From contig NZ_JACIEQ010000003.1 of NCBI RefSeq assembly GCF_014196965.1, positions 310,001-374,000 of the forward strand: a DNA stretch of 64,000 nt, read 5' to 3'. The notes under the pieces are model-generated. The model was not told where the DNA came from and did not search any database. It saw only the letters and a program-made list of their open reading frames with translations. The position numbers and the translations under genes were made by a program. Shown here piece after piece: positions 51,254 through 59,437 of this stretch (within the stretch, counting starts at the first letter, position 1; each line of letters begins with the position of its first letter). Origin of the DNA: Actibacterium naphthalenivorans. GTDB taxonomy: Bacteria > Pseudomonadota > Alphaproteobacteria > Rhodobacterales > Rhodobacteraceae.

Positions 51254-52951
51254 ATGACCGACCCCCGCCATAATATCCGCGATGTATTCCCCCCCACCGG
51301 AACCGAACTGACCTGCAAAAGCTGGCAGACCGAGGCGCCGATGCGGATGCTGATGAACAACCTGCACCCGGATGTGGCCGAAAACCCGCATGAGCTGGTG
51401 GTTTACGGCGGTATCGGGCGCGCCGCCCGCACGTGGGAGGATTTCGACGCGATCGTGGGCGCCCTGCGCGAGCTGGAAGCCGATGAAACGCTGATCGTCC
51501 AGTCGGGCAAGCCAATCGCCGTGATCCGCACCCATGCGGACGCACCGCGGGTGCTGATCGCCAATTCGAACCTCGTGCCCCACTGGGCCAACTGGGATCA
51601 TTTCAACGAACTCGATAAGAAGGGCCTGATGATGTACGGCCAGATGACCGCCGGGTCCTGGATCTACATCGGCACCCAGGGCATCGTGCAGGGTACCTAC
51701 GAGACCTTCGCCGAGGCGGGGCGTCAGCACTATGGCGGCGACCTGACCGGCAAATGGATCCTCACCGGCGGCCTGGGCGGCATGGGCGGGGCGCAGCCGC
51801 TGGCGGCGGTGATGGCCGGGGCCTGCTGTCTGACGGTCGAATGCGACGAGACCCGCGCCGATTTCCGCATCCGCACCCGTTACTGCGACGAGAAAGCCCA
51901 TTCGCTGGACGCGGCGCTGGCGATGATCGGCCGCTGGACGGAGGCGGGCGAGGCGAAATCGGTCGCGCTCATCGGCAATGCCGCCGACATCTTCCCCGAG
52001 ATCCTGCGCCGCATGCAGGCGGGCGAACCCCTGCCCAATGGCCGCCCCGACATCGTGACAGACCAGACATCGGCCCATGACCCGCTGCACGGCTATCTGC
52101 CCAGGGGCTGGAGCGTCGCCGACTGGCGCGCGCGGCAGGAAACGGCGCCCAAGGAGGTCGAGGCCGCGGCACGCGCGTCGATGAAAGAGCACGTGGCCGC
52201 CATGGTCGGGTTCTGGTCGGCGGGCGTGCCGACGCTGGATTACGGCAACAATATCCGCCAAGTCGCCAGGGACGAGGGGCTGGAGGATGCCTTCGCCTTC
52301 CCCGGCTTCGTGCCCGCCTATATCCGCCCGCTGTTCTGCAAGGGCATCGGCCCGTTCCGCTGGGCGGCGCTGTCGGGCGACCCGGAAGACATCTACAAGA
52401 CCGATCAGGCGATGAAAGAGCTCTTTCCCGAAAACACCCATCTGCACCGCTGGCTCGACATGGCGCGCGAACGGATCGCCTTTCAGGGCCTGCCGTCGCG
52501 GATCTGCTGGATCGGCCTTGGCGACCGACACCGGGCGGGGCTGAAATTCAACGAGATGGTGGCCTCGGGCGAACTGAAAGCCCCGGTGGTGATCGGGCGG
52601 GATCACCTCGACGCGGGCTCCGTCGCCTCGCCCAACCGTGAAACCGAGGCGATGCGCGATGGCTCCGACGCGGTGTCGGACTGGCCGCTTCTGAACGCGC
52701 TGGTCAACACGGCCAGCGGCGCGACCTGGGTCAGCCTGCACCATGGCGGCGGCGTCGGCATGGGCTTTTCCCAGCATGCGGGCGTGGTGATCTGCGCCGA
52801 CGGCACGCGCGGGGCCGCGAAACGGCTGGAGCGGGTGCTGTGGAACGATCCGGCCTCGGGCGTCTGGCGCCACGCGGATGCGGGCTATCCCGAGGCGATC
52901 GCCTGCGCCCGTGAACACGGGCTGAAACTGCCCCGCATTCTGGGCACATGA
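51254..52951 (+). CDS. hutU: Urocanate hydratase
   Basis: A 565-residue urocanase. Hallmarks are the N-terminal [19 protein letters not shown], the NAD-binding [18 protein letters not shown] near residue 175, and the conserved [12 protein letters not shown] segment around residue 355. It hydrates urocanate to imidazolone propionate using tightly bound NAD. It starts 12 nt after hutG and overlaps hutD by 4 nt. Confidence 0.95.
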   Translation: MTDPRHNIRDVFPPTGTELTCKSWQTEAPMRMLMNNLHPDVAENPHELVVYGGIGRAARTWEDFDAIVGALRELEADETLIVQSGKPIAVIRTHADAPRVLIANSNLVPHWANWDHFNELDKKGLMMYGQMTAGSWIYIGTQGIVQGTYETFAEAGRQHYGGDLTGKWILTGGLGGMGGAQPLAAVMAGACCLTVECDETRADFRIRTRYCDEKAHSLDAALAMIGRWTEAGEAKSVALIGNAADIFPEILRRMQAGEPLPNGRPDIVTDQTSAHDPLHGYLPRGWSVADWRARQETAPKEVEAAARASMKEHVAAMVGFWSAGVPTLDYGNNIRQVARDEGLEDAFAFPGFVPAYIRPLFCKGIGPFRWAALSGDPEDIYKTDQAMKELFPENTHLHRWLDMARERIAFQGLPSRICWIGLGDRHRAGLKFNEMVASGELKAPVVIGRDHLDAGSVASPNRETEAMRDGSDAVSDWPLLNALVNTASGATWVSLHHGGGVGMGFSQHAGVVICADGTRGAAKRLERVLWNDPASGVWRHADAGYPEAIACAREHGLKLPRILGT

Positions 52952-53505
52952 TCCCCCTGCACAGGACGGCAGAGCGCCGCTTCGCCCCGTGGAAAAACGG
53001 CGGCGGGCAAACCGCCGAAATCCTGAGCATGCCACACGGCGCCGGGTTCGAGGATTTTCACTGGCGGATCAGCACCGCCAGGATCGCGCAATCAGTGCCG
53101 TTTTCGACCTTTCCCGGCGTCTCTCGATCGCTGACAGTGCTGGAAGGTGGCCCGATGACGCTCGAATTCGCCGACGGCTCGCGGATCACCACCGGGGCGG
53201 GCAGCGGCCCGGCGGTCTTTTCCGGCGCGGCGCCCTGCCACGCGGTCGTGCCGGGCGGGGCCCTTCTTGTACTGAACGTCATGGTCCGCGCGCCCCATGC
53301 CTGCGCTGTCTGGCGGGCGTCCGGCGCGCCTTGTCAGCCAGACGCCTCCGTCGCGCGCTATCTTCTGGCCTGCGCGGATATCCCGCCCCTGGGCATGGTG
53401 CGCCACGACCTGGCCACGCTCGCGCCGGATCTGGACGTGCCGGAAGGTGTGACCGGCGACAATGGCCTGATCGTCGATATCCTCAGGACTCCGGGCGCGG
53501 GTTGA
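52948..53505 (+). CDS. hutD: HutD-family protein
   Basis: A 185-residue protein with the family's N-terminal [16 protein letters not shown] segment and the [10 protein letters not shown] segment. HutD is a cupin-like protein that in Pseudomonas limits hut activity, probably by binding formylglutamate. It ends in a convergent 23-nt overlap with the hutC paralogue on the other strand. Confidence 0.88.
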   Translation: MIPLHRTAERRFAPWKNGGGQTAEILSMPHGAGFEDFHWRISTARIAQSVPFSTFPGVSRSLTVLEGGPMTLEFADGSRITTGAGSGPAVFSGAAPCHAVVPGGALLVLNVMVRAPHACAVWRASGAPCQPDASVARYLLACADIPPLGMVRHDLATLAPDLDVPEGVTGDNGLIVDILRTPGAG

Positions 53506-54247
53506 GCCCCTCGCCCCCTGCCCGGGCTTCGAACTCCGCGACCAGTTGATGCGCCTCGCCCGGATAGAGAAACCGGGCACAGGTCACCCAATCGGCGTCG
53601 ATCTTCGTTTCCCGCAGGATTTCGAGACAGGCCGCGCCGACCGGCAGTTCCAGCAATTTCGCCTCTTCGCCCTGGGCGTTGATCGCCCGGACCTGATGGC
53701 GCGCGGTGCTCCACGGCATGGTTTTCAAAAGCCAGCTTCCCGGCACCTCGGCGGCGAAATTGATATCGCAAGCCTGCGGCACAACGCTCAGGTTGATGGC
53801 CCGGGTCTCGAGGCAGAAGGGGGCATCATCGGCGAAATGGACGCCCTGAAGATACAGAACCTCGTCTTCGATCACCTCCCGCCGGATGCCGAACCGCCGC
53901 AAATCCGCCTGATCCAGATGGCGCCGTTCACAGCGCCCCAGCGCCCAGCGATAGCTGCGCCCGAGCGCTGCCACCTCATCGCCGATATTGTTGATCTCAA
54001 GCACCGCCGATTGCGCCCGCGCCCGTGCCACGAAGGTTCCGCTGCGCTTGCGGCGGATGACGTACCCTTCCACCGCAAGCTGCGTCAGAACCTTGTTCAT
54101 GGTCATGCGCGAGACGCCGTAGCTTTCGGCCAGATCGGTTTCTCTGGCCATCTGATGCCCGGGTCGCCACACGCCATCGACGATCTTTTTCCGGATATCC
54201 TCGAGAATTCTGGAGTGGAGCGTTTCTGTCGAGCGTGTCGAAGCCAT
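53483..54247 (-). CDS. hutC: HutC-type GntR regulator 2
   Basis: A 254-residue regulator with a winged helix at about 10-75 (LHSRILEDIRKKIVDGVWRP, VSRMTMNKVLTQL) and a UTRA domain (about 95-240, HFADDAPFCLETRAI, PGEAHQLVAEFEA). It is clearly paralogous to the regulator at 42341-43072, with the same order of motifs. A HutC-like operator 84 nt upstream suggests autoregulation. It is the one next to the hut enzyme genes and the more likely classical HutC. Confidence 0.88.
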   Translation of the reverse strand: MASTRSTETLHSRILEDIRKKIVDGVWRPGHQMARETDLAESYGVSRMTMNKVLTQLAVEGYVIRRKRSGTFVARARAQSAVLEINNIGDEVAALGRSYRWALGRCERRHLDQADLRRFGIRREVIEDEVLYLQGVHFADDAPFCLETRAINLSVVPQACDINFAAEVPGSWLLKTMPWSTARHQVRAINAQGEEAKLLELPVGAACLEILRETKIDADWVTCARFLYPGEAHQLVAEFEARAGGEGLNPRPES

Positions 54248-54330
54248 GCTGGCGCATATACCTTAAGTCTGAGTGGACGAGCGGCTGCCGATCCGGGGCG
54301 TGATGGGCCGCAAGATCCCTCATCCATCCG

Positions 54331-54349
54331 AATATGTACAGACATGTCG
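54331..54349 (-). promoter_or_regulatory. HutC-like operator 4
   Basis: On the minus strand CGACATGTCTGTACATATT carries the GTMTRYACATAW core. It lies upstream of the hutC paralogue at 53483-54247 and 17 nt past the stop of the FAD-linked oxidase gene. Confidence 0.55.
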
Positions 54350-54365
54350 GCGCGGGCGGCACCCC

Positions 54366-55736
54366 CTAAAGATCGAAAATCTTGCCGGGGTTCAGGATGC
54401 CCTTGGGGTCGACGGCCTGTTTCAGCCGCCGCATCAGGCCGAGGGCGGCGCCATGCTCCGCCTCCATGAAGGCTTTCTTGCCCAGCCCGACGCCATGCTC
54501 GCCCGTCGCCGTTCCGCCATGGTCCAGCGCCATCTCCACCAGCCGGGCGTTCAGCCGGCGCACCGCTTCCTGCTCGTCCGGTTTCTCCGGATTGAACAGC
54601 ATCACCAGATGGAAATTCCCGTCCCCCACATGGCCGTGTAGCGGGGCGACGACACCCGCCGCCGCGATCTCGGCCTCTATCCGGGCGATGATCCCCGGCA
54701 GTTCCGAGACAGGCACGCAGACATCCGTGGAAAGGCTCTTGCAGCCCGGGCGCAGCGCCCGCGCCGCATAAAGCGCCGAATGCCGCAATGCCCAGAGCGC
54801 GGAGTATTCCTCCGGCGTCCGGCAGGGCCGTGCCGCCGCGCCGTGATCCGCGGCCAGCGCGCCGAACATTTCCAGATCGGCGGCCACCTGCGCCCCGGAC
54901 CCGGCCATTTCGATCATCAAGGTCGCCGTCTCGGGGTGCTCGGTGCCGTTATAGGCGTTGATTGCCCGCATCTGCAGCCCGTCCAACAGCTCGATCCGGT
55001 TCAGGCAGAGCCCGCCTTGCAGCGCCTCGAGCACGGTTTCGGTCGCCCCGGCGATATCGGTGAAGCTGTACATCCCGGCCCGCACGGCCTCGGGGATGCC
55101 GGTCAGGCGCAAGGTCAGCTCGGTGATGATGCCCAGCGTTCCTTCGGACCCGACAAAAAGCGCGGTCAGATCATAGCCCGAGGCGGATTTGCGCGCCCGC
55201 CCCCCTGTCTGGATCACCTCACCGTCGGGCAGGACCACCGTCAGACCCAGCACACGGTCGCGCATGGTTCCGTGGCGCACCGTCATGGTGCCCGAGGCGC
55301 GGGTCGAGGCCAGCCCGCCGATGGTGGCGTGCGCGCCCACGTCGATGGGCAGAAACAGCCCCGTGTCGCGCAGATGCCCGTTCAGGGCCTGGCGCGTTAC
55401 CCCCGCCTCAACGGTCGCATCCATATCCGCAGCGCTGACCCGCAGAATCCGGGTCAGGCGGGTCAGGTCGATGCACAGCCCGCCCTTCACCGCCTGTGTC
55501 TGCCCCTCGATCGACGAGCCGTGGCCGAAGGCCACCACCGGAAACCCGTGCGCGTTGCAGATCGCCAGCGCCGCCGAGACATCCGCGGTGGTCTCGGCAA
55601 ACAGCACCGCATCAGGCGGCGCGGCGGGGTGCCAGCCATCCCCGGCGCCGTGCTGGTCGCGCATCGCCTGCCCGGTCTCGATACGCGCGCCGAATCTTGC
55701 GGTAAGGTCTGACAGGGCGGGATGGGTCATTGGCAT
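54366..55736 (-). CDS. FAD-linked oxidase (GlcD/D-lactate dehydrogenase type)
   Basis: A 456-residue protein of the FAD_binding_4 family. The N-terminal FGHGSSIEGQTQAVKGG region binds FAD, and HATIGGLASTRASGTMTVRHG follows. The C-terminal oxidase domain has LHGHVGDGNFH and the closing GEHGVGLGKKAFM segment. It probably oxidises a 2-hydroxy acid, such as D-lactate or glycolate, and passes electrons to the respiratory chain. The substrate is unknown. It is transcribed with the luciferase-like gene upstream. Confidence 0.88.
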   Translation of the reverse strand: MPMTHPALSDLTARFGARIETGQAMRDQHGAGDGWHPAAPPDAVLFAETTADVSAALAICNAHGFPVVAFGHGSSIEGQTQAVKGGLCIDLTRLTRILRVSAADMDATVEAGVTRQALNGHLRDTGLFLPIDVGAHATIGGLASTRASGTMTVRHGTMRDRVLGLTVVLPDGEVIQTGGRARKSASGYDLTALFVGSEGTLGIITELTLRLTGIPEAVRAGMYSFTDIAGATETVLEALQGGLCLNRIELLDGLQMRAINAYNGTEHPETATLMIEMAGSGAQVAADLEMFGALAADHGAAARPCRTPEEYSALWALRHSALYAARALRPGCKSLSTDVCVPVSELPGIIARIEAEIAAAGVVAPLHGHVGDGNFHLVMLFNPEKPDEQEAVRRLNARLVEMALDHGGTATGEHGVGLGKKAFMEAEHGAALGLMRRLKQAVDPKGILNPGKIFDL

Positions 55737-55762
55737 CTCCAGACGCTTGCGGGCATGGCGCC

Positions 55763-57121
55763 CTATCCCGCCGCGGTCCCGCGCGCCAGCGTATAGCGGT
55801 TTTCCGGCCAGCTCAGCCCGAGGTTTTCCCGCAGGGTCGCGCCTTCATACGCCTCGCGGAACAGCCCCCGGCGCTGCAGTTCGGGCACCACCAGCCGGGT
55901 GAAATCCTCGAGGCTCGCAGGCAGCGTCGGGCACATCAGGATAAAGCCGTCGGCGGCCTCGGCCTCGAACCATTCCTGCATGAAATCCGCGACCTCCATG
56001 CAAGACCCGGTCAGCCCGTTGCCGGTATGCTTCCGCGCGTAATGGGTGATCAGCTCGCGCAGCGTGTGGCCCTGGGTGACGAATTCCCTCACCTCTTCGA
56101 ACATGGCGACCGAACCCTTGGCCTTTTCCGGCATCCGCTCCATCGGGAACGGCGCGTCCAGATCCGAGCCGTGCAGATCGGTTTCAAGGAATTCCTGCAG
56201 CATCAGCAGGCCCACCTCGGGATGCATCAGGTCGACCATCTCGCGCGCCCGCGCCTCGCCCTCTGCGCGGGTCTCGCCCACGTTGATCACGATTCCCGGC
56301 ATGATTTTCAGGTCGCCGGGGTCGCGCCCGTATTTCGCCATGCGCGATTTGACGTCCTTGTAGAAGGCCCTGTTCTTGTCGATGTTCGAAGCCAGCGAAA
56401 AGACAATCTCCGCCGTCCGGGCCGCCAGTTCGCGCCCCCGCTCCGACCCGCCGGCCTGGGCGATTACCGGGCGCCCCTGCGGGGTACGGGCGATGTTCAG
56501 CGGCCCGCGCACCTGAAAATGGGGGCCGGCGTGATCAAGCTGATGCAGCTTGGTGTGATCATGATAGAGACCGTTTTCCCGGTCCAGCAGCAGGGCGTCA
56601 TCTTCAAAGCTGTCCCACAGGCCGAACACCACGTCGAGAAACTCCTCGCCCCGGTCATACCGGTCGGCATGGGGATCGAGCCCTTGGCGGTTGTAGTTAT
56701 AGCCGGTCTCGTCATGGTCCGACGTGACCACGTTCCAGCAGATCCGCCCGCCCGAGATATGGTCGGCGGAGGCATAGAGCCGGGCGATGTTGTAAGGTTC
56801 GTAGTAGCTGGTCGAGGCGGTGGCGACGAAGCCCAGGTTTTCGGTCACCATGCTCAGCGCGGTGATGGCGGTGATCGGCTCGAACCGGTTCATCTTGGTG
56901 GGCTGGCGGGCCAGTGCCTCGGGGTGGCCCACGGCCGCCGCCGGGCTGTCGGCGAAAAACATGAAGTCGAACTTCGCCGCCTCCGAGACCGTGGCCACCT
57001 TGGCCAGATGGGCAATATCATTGGCCCCGTTCACATCCGATCCCGGATGCAGCCAGGCCGCCGGGTGGAACCCGAAGGTGTAGACGAAAGTGCCGAGCTT
57101 GAGTTTGTCCGTCCGGGCCAT
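55763..57121 (-). CDS. Flavin-dependent monooxygenase of the luciferase family (NtaA/SnaA/DszA type)
   Basis: A 452-residue LLM-class protein. The N-terminal LGTFVYTFGFHPAAWLHP and later ARLYASADHISGGRICWNVVTS with DEFGYN-like context place it in the NtaA/DszA group of two-component FMNH2-dependent monooxygenases. These enzymes depend on a separate flavin reductase, which I do not see here. It is 26 nt upstream of the FAD-linked oxidase gene. The substrate is unknown. Confidence 0.85.
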   Translation of the reverse strand: MARTDKLKLGTFVYTFGFHPAAWLHPGSDVNGANDIAHLAKVATVSEAAKFDFMFFADSPAAAVGHPEALARQPTKMNRFEPITAITALSMVTENLGFVATASTSYYEPYNIARLYASADHISGGRICWNVVTSDHDETGYNYNRQGLDPHADRYDRGEEFLDVVFGLWDSFEDDALLLDRENGLYHDHTKLHQLDHAGPHFQVRGPLNIARTPQGRPVIAQAGGSERGRELAARTAEIVFSLASNIDKNRAFYKDVKSRMAKYGRDPGDLKIMPGIVINVGETRAEGEARAREMVDLMHPEVGLLMLQEFLETDLHGSDLDAPFPMERMPEKAKGSVAMFEEVREFVTQGHTLRELITHYARKHTGNGLTGSCMEVADFMQEWFEAEAADGFILMCPTLPASLEDFTRLVVPELQRRGLFREAYEGATLRENLGLSWPENRYTLARGTAAG

Positions 57122-57430
57122 CTGCGCGTTCCCATCCTGCCGTTTCGGCCAGTATGCGCAACAGGATCGTCACCACAAGCCGGGCTGAGCTGGCTTCTGG
57201 TTTAGCTCACCTTAATCCCACAGCGGATCGCAAGCGCGCCCGGATACGGGCCGTGCGCCGCCCCCGGGCCGCAATGCAGCGCGGAAGGTCGCTGCGAAAG
57301 TTCCGCATGTCGAAGACGGGCATCCCGATGCCCCCCTCCAGCAGCAGCACAAAGGGTGTTCGGAGTTGCCCTTGACATGAGGGGCACCCGGTACCTTACA
57401 ATTCGCTGGTCTCGATACAAGGCGCTATAC
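57122..57430. other. Divergent intergenic region before the acetone-carboxylase regulator
   Basis: The region of about 309 nt separates the minus-strand luciferase-family gene from the regulator. It carries promoters for both but no site I can name with confidence. An in-frame extension of the regulator back to 57356 exists; the chosen ATG at 57431 is not clearly better supported by a ribosome-binding site. Confidence 0.4.
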
Positions 57431-59260
57431 ATGCCGGAGAGCATCCAGAAGGAGGACTGGGAGCGATTCCGTGCGCTGGGGAGCGTGCCCCCCAGCATCC
57501 GTGAAGTCGTGCTCAGATCCTGGGTCAGATCACAGGAAGACAAGCAGCTTGGCGCGCGCAATTTCGCGCCCAGCGTGGCGCAGGAGGAATTGCGCACCAT
57601 CCGCCGGCGGAACGCCCGGCTGCGTCAGGCGGCGCAATCCGTGCTGGAGCGGGCGGGCTACATGCTCAGCGACTCCGGCGCGATGCTGCTTTTGTGCGAC
57701 GACAGAGGCGTCGTGATGGAGGCGACGGGGGATTCCCGCATGCTTGCGCGCGGACAGGAAAATCACCTGCAGCCCGGCGGGCGCTGGGACGAGCGGGCGA
57801 TCGGAACCAACGCCATCGGCACGGCGCTGCACATGGGCAAGCCCATCACCATTTCCGGGGTCGAGCATTTCTGCGAAGCGATCCAGCGCTGGTCCTGCGC
57901 CGCCGCGCCCGTGCGTTGCCCGGCCAGCGGCGAGGTGCTGGGGGCGGTGGATATTTCCGGCGCCTCGGGCGAACTGTCGGGGCCGGTCTCTGCACTTTCG
58001 GTGACGCTCGCGCTTCAGATCGAAGAGGTGATGCGCAGCAACGGGCTGCGCGAACACCAGCGTCTGATGGCGTCCTTCCTGTCTGGCCGCAGCCATTGGG
58101 GCGGTGATGAAGTCTTGTTGCTTGATGGCCATGGCCAGCCGGTCTGGTCGAGCACGGCCTTCGACAGGGCAGCGGAGGAGGCGACCGGCGGGGTCGGCGA
58201 CGTGACCCGGCTGATCGCGCCCGGCGAGGGAGACGCCCGCGCCATGGCCGAACAGATGCGCGTGCTCCTGCCCGAGGCGGGGGTGGATATTGTCGGCCCG
58301 CCGGGCGAGGCGCAGGGCGTCGTCGTGACGCTGAAACGTGCAACACACCGGCGGGGTACGCCCCTGTCTTCGGGCCGCGCCGTCACCCTGTCCGACATCG
58401 CCGCGACCGGGCCCCAGATGGCCGAGATCTGCGACAAGGCGGGCAGGTTCGTGGAACGCGGAATGCCCTTGCTGATCGAGGGGGCGCCGGGCACCGGCAA
58501 GGAAACGCTGGCGCAGGCGCTGCACGCGGCGGGGGCACAGGCGGGGCGGCCGTTCATGATCGTCGATTGCAGCCTGCTCGACCCGGACATGCTGCGCGCC
58601 GATCAGGCCGCAGGCACAGGTTTCATGCAACTCGCCGAAACCGGGGGGACACTCTGTCTCGATGAACCGGGACAAACGCCCGCCGGGGTGCAGGCGCTGT
58701 TGGCACAGGCTCTGGCCGCGCTGGCCCGCGAACGGCCTGCGGTGCAGGTGATGTCCCTGTCCGCGGCGACACTGTCAGAGTGCCTGCGATCGGGCGAGCT
58801 GCGCGGCGATCTGCATTTTCGCCTTTCGGCGGCCAAGCTCGCCCTGCCCGCGCTGAGCGAGCGGCGCGCCGACATTCCGGGGCTTTTGCGCCAGCTCTCG
58901 GAAAGCTGCGCGCGGGCACGCCAGGACAAGGCCCTGCGTTTTACCCCCAAGGCGATCATGCGCTTGCAGGCCCATCCATGGCCCGGCAACATCCGCGAGC
59001 TGCGCAATCTTGTGGAGACGCTGTCGGCGATTTCGCTGAACCGTCTGATCGACGTGCCGGACCTGCCGCCCGAGATCACCGCGCCAGCCGGCGAAAAACG
59101 CGACGACACGCTGCGCCAGCGCGAACGGTCGGCGATCCTGGATGCGCTCGCCGATGCGGGCGGCAACATCACCCAGGCCGCGCGGCAACTGGGAATTTCG
59201 CGCTCCACGCTCTACCTCAAACTCGATCAATACGGCCTGCCACGCGGCCGCCGGAACTGA
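57431..59260 (+). CDS. acxR: AcxR/AcoR-like activator lacking the GAFTGA loop
   Basis: A 609-residue protein. The N-terminal region (about 20-190) has a GAF-like sensor (SGAMLLLCDDRGVVMEATGD, RWDERAIGTNAIG, EHFCEAIQRWSC), as in AcoR. The central AAA+ domain (about 325-540) has Walker A GAPGTGKET and Walker B GGTLCLDEP, then the LPALSERRADIPGL and HPWPGNIRELRNLVE segments. Between Walker A and B the ELFGHxKGAFTGA region is missing: only about 45 residues separate them where about 70 are usual. A Fis-type helix-turn-helix (NITQAARQLGISRSTLYLKLD) closes the protein. It probably activates the acx genes but need not use sigma-54. Confidence 0.82.
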   Translation: MPESIQKEDWERFRALGSVPPSIREVVLRSWVRSQEDKQLGARNFAPSVAQEELRTIRRRNARLRQAAQSVLERAGYMLSDSGAMLLLCDDRGVVMEATGDSRMLARGQENHLQPGGRWDERAIGTNAIGTALHMGKPITISGVEHFCEAIQRWSCAAAPVRCPASGEVLGAVDISGASGELSGPVSALSVTLALQIEEVMRSNGLREHQRLMASFLSGRSHWGGDEVLLLDGHGQPVWSSTAFDRAAEEATGGVGDVTRLIAPGEGDARAMAEQMRVLLPEAGVDIVGPPGEAQGVVVTLKRATHRRGTPLSSGRAVTLSDIAATGPQMAEICDKAGRFVERGMPLLIEGAPGTGKETLAQALHAAGAQAGRPFMIVDCSLLDPDMLRADQAAGTGFMQLAETGGTLCLDEPGQTPAGVQALLAQALAALARERPAVQVMSLSAATLSECLRSGELRGDLHFRLSAAKLALPALSERRADIPGLLRQLSESCARARQDKALRFTPKAIMRLQAHPWPGNIRELRNLVETLSAISLNRLIDVPDLPPEITAPAGEKRDDTLRQRERSAILDALADAGGNITQAARQLGISRSTLYLKLDQYGLPRGRRN

Positions 59261-59338
59261 CGCCGGGCGCTCTGGGCGCCGCGCCGCTCCCGCCGGATCC
59301 GGGGGGCCCTCGGCGTCTGCGGCTTAGCGTCCGCAGCA

Positions 59339-59368
59339 TGTCCGACAGATTGTCCGATATTCGAACAA
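59339..59368 (+). promoter_or_regulatory. Candidate activator-binding site upstream of acxA
   Basis: TTGTCCGATATTCGAACAA (59350-59368) is an imperfect palindrome (15 of 19 positions). A second TGTCCGA lies at 59339-59345, 12 nt before the one in the palindrome. The site is 70 nt before the acxA ATG. No GG-N10-GC sigma-54 promoter was found with certainty. Confidence 0.5.
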
Positions 59369-59437
59369 CACGACTCCCGCATCCGGCGGCATGCTTTTCC
59401 CATGCCACGGCAAAGGTGGCGCAATGGGAGGAAAACC

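Noticed and set aside
50225-53035. Minus-strand frame of 936 codons opposite hutH, hutG and hutU
   Set aside because: A shadow of strongly biased hut coding sequence; no recognisable domain.
59261-59437. Sigma-54 promoter upstream of acxA
   Set aside because: GG dinucleotides are frequent but none is followed by GC after 10 nt in a TGGCAC-N5-TTGC context.
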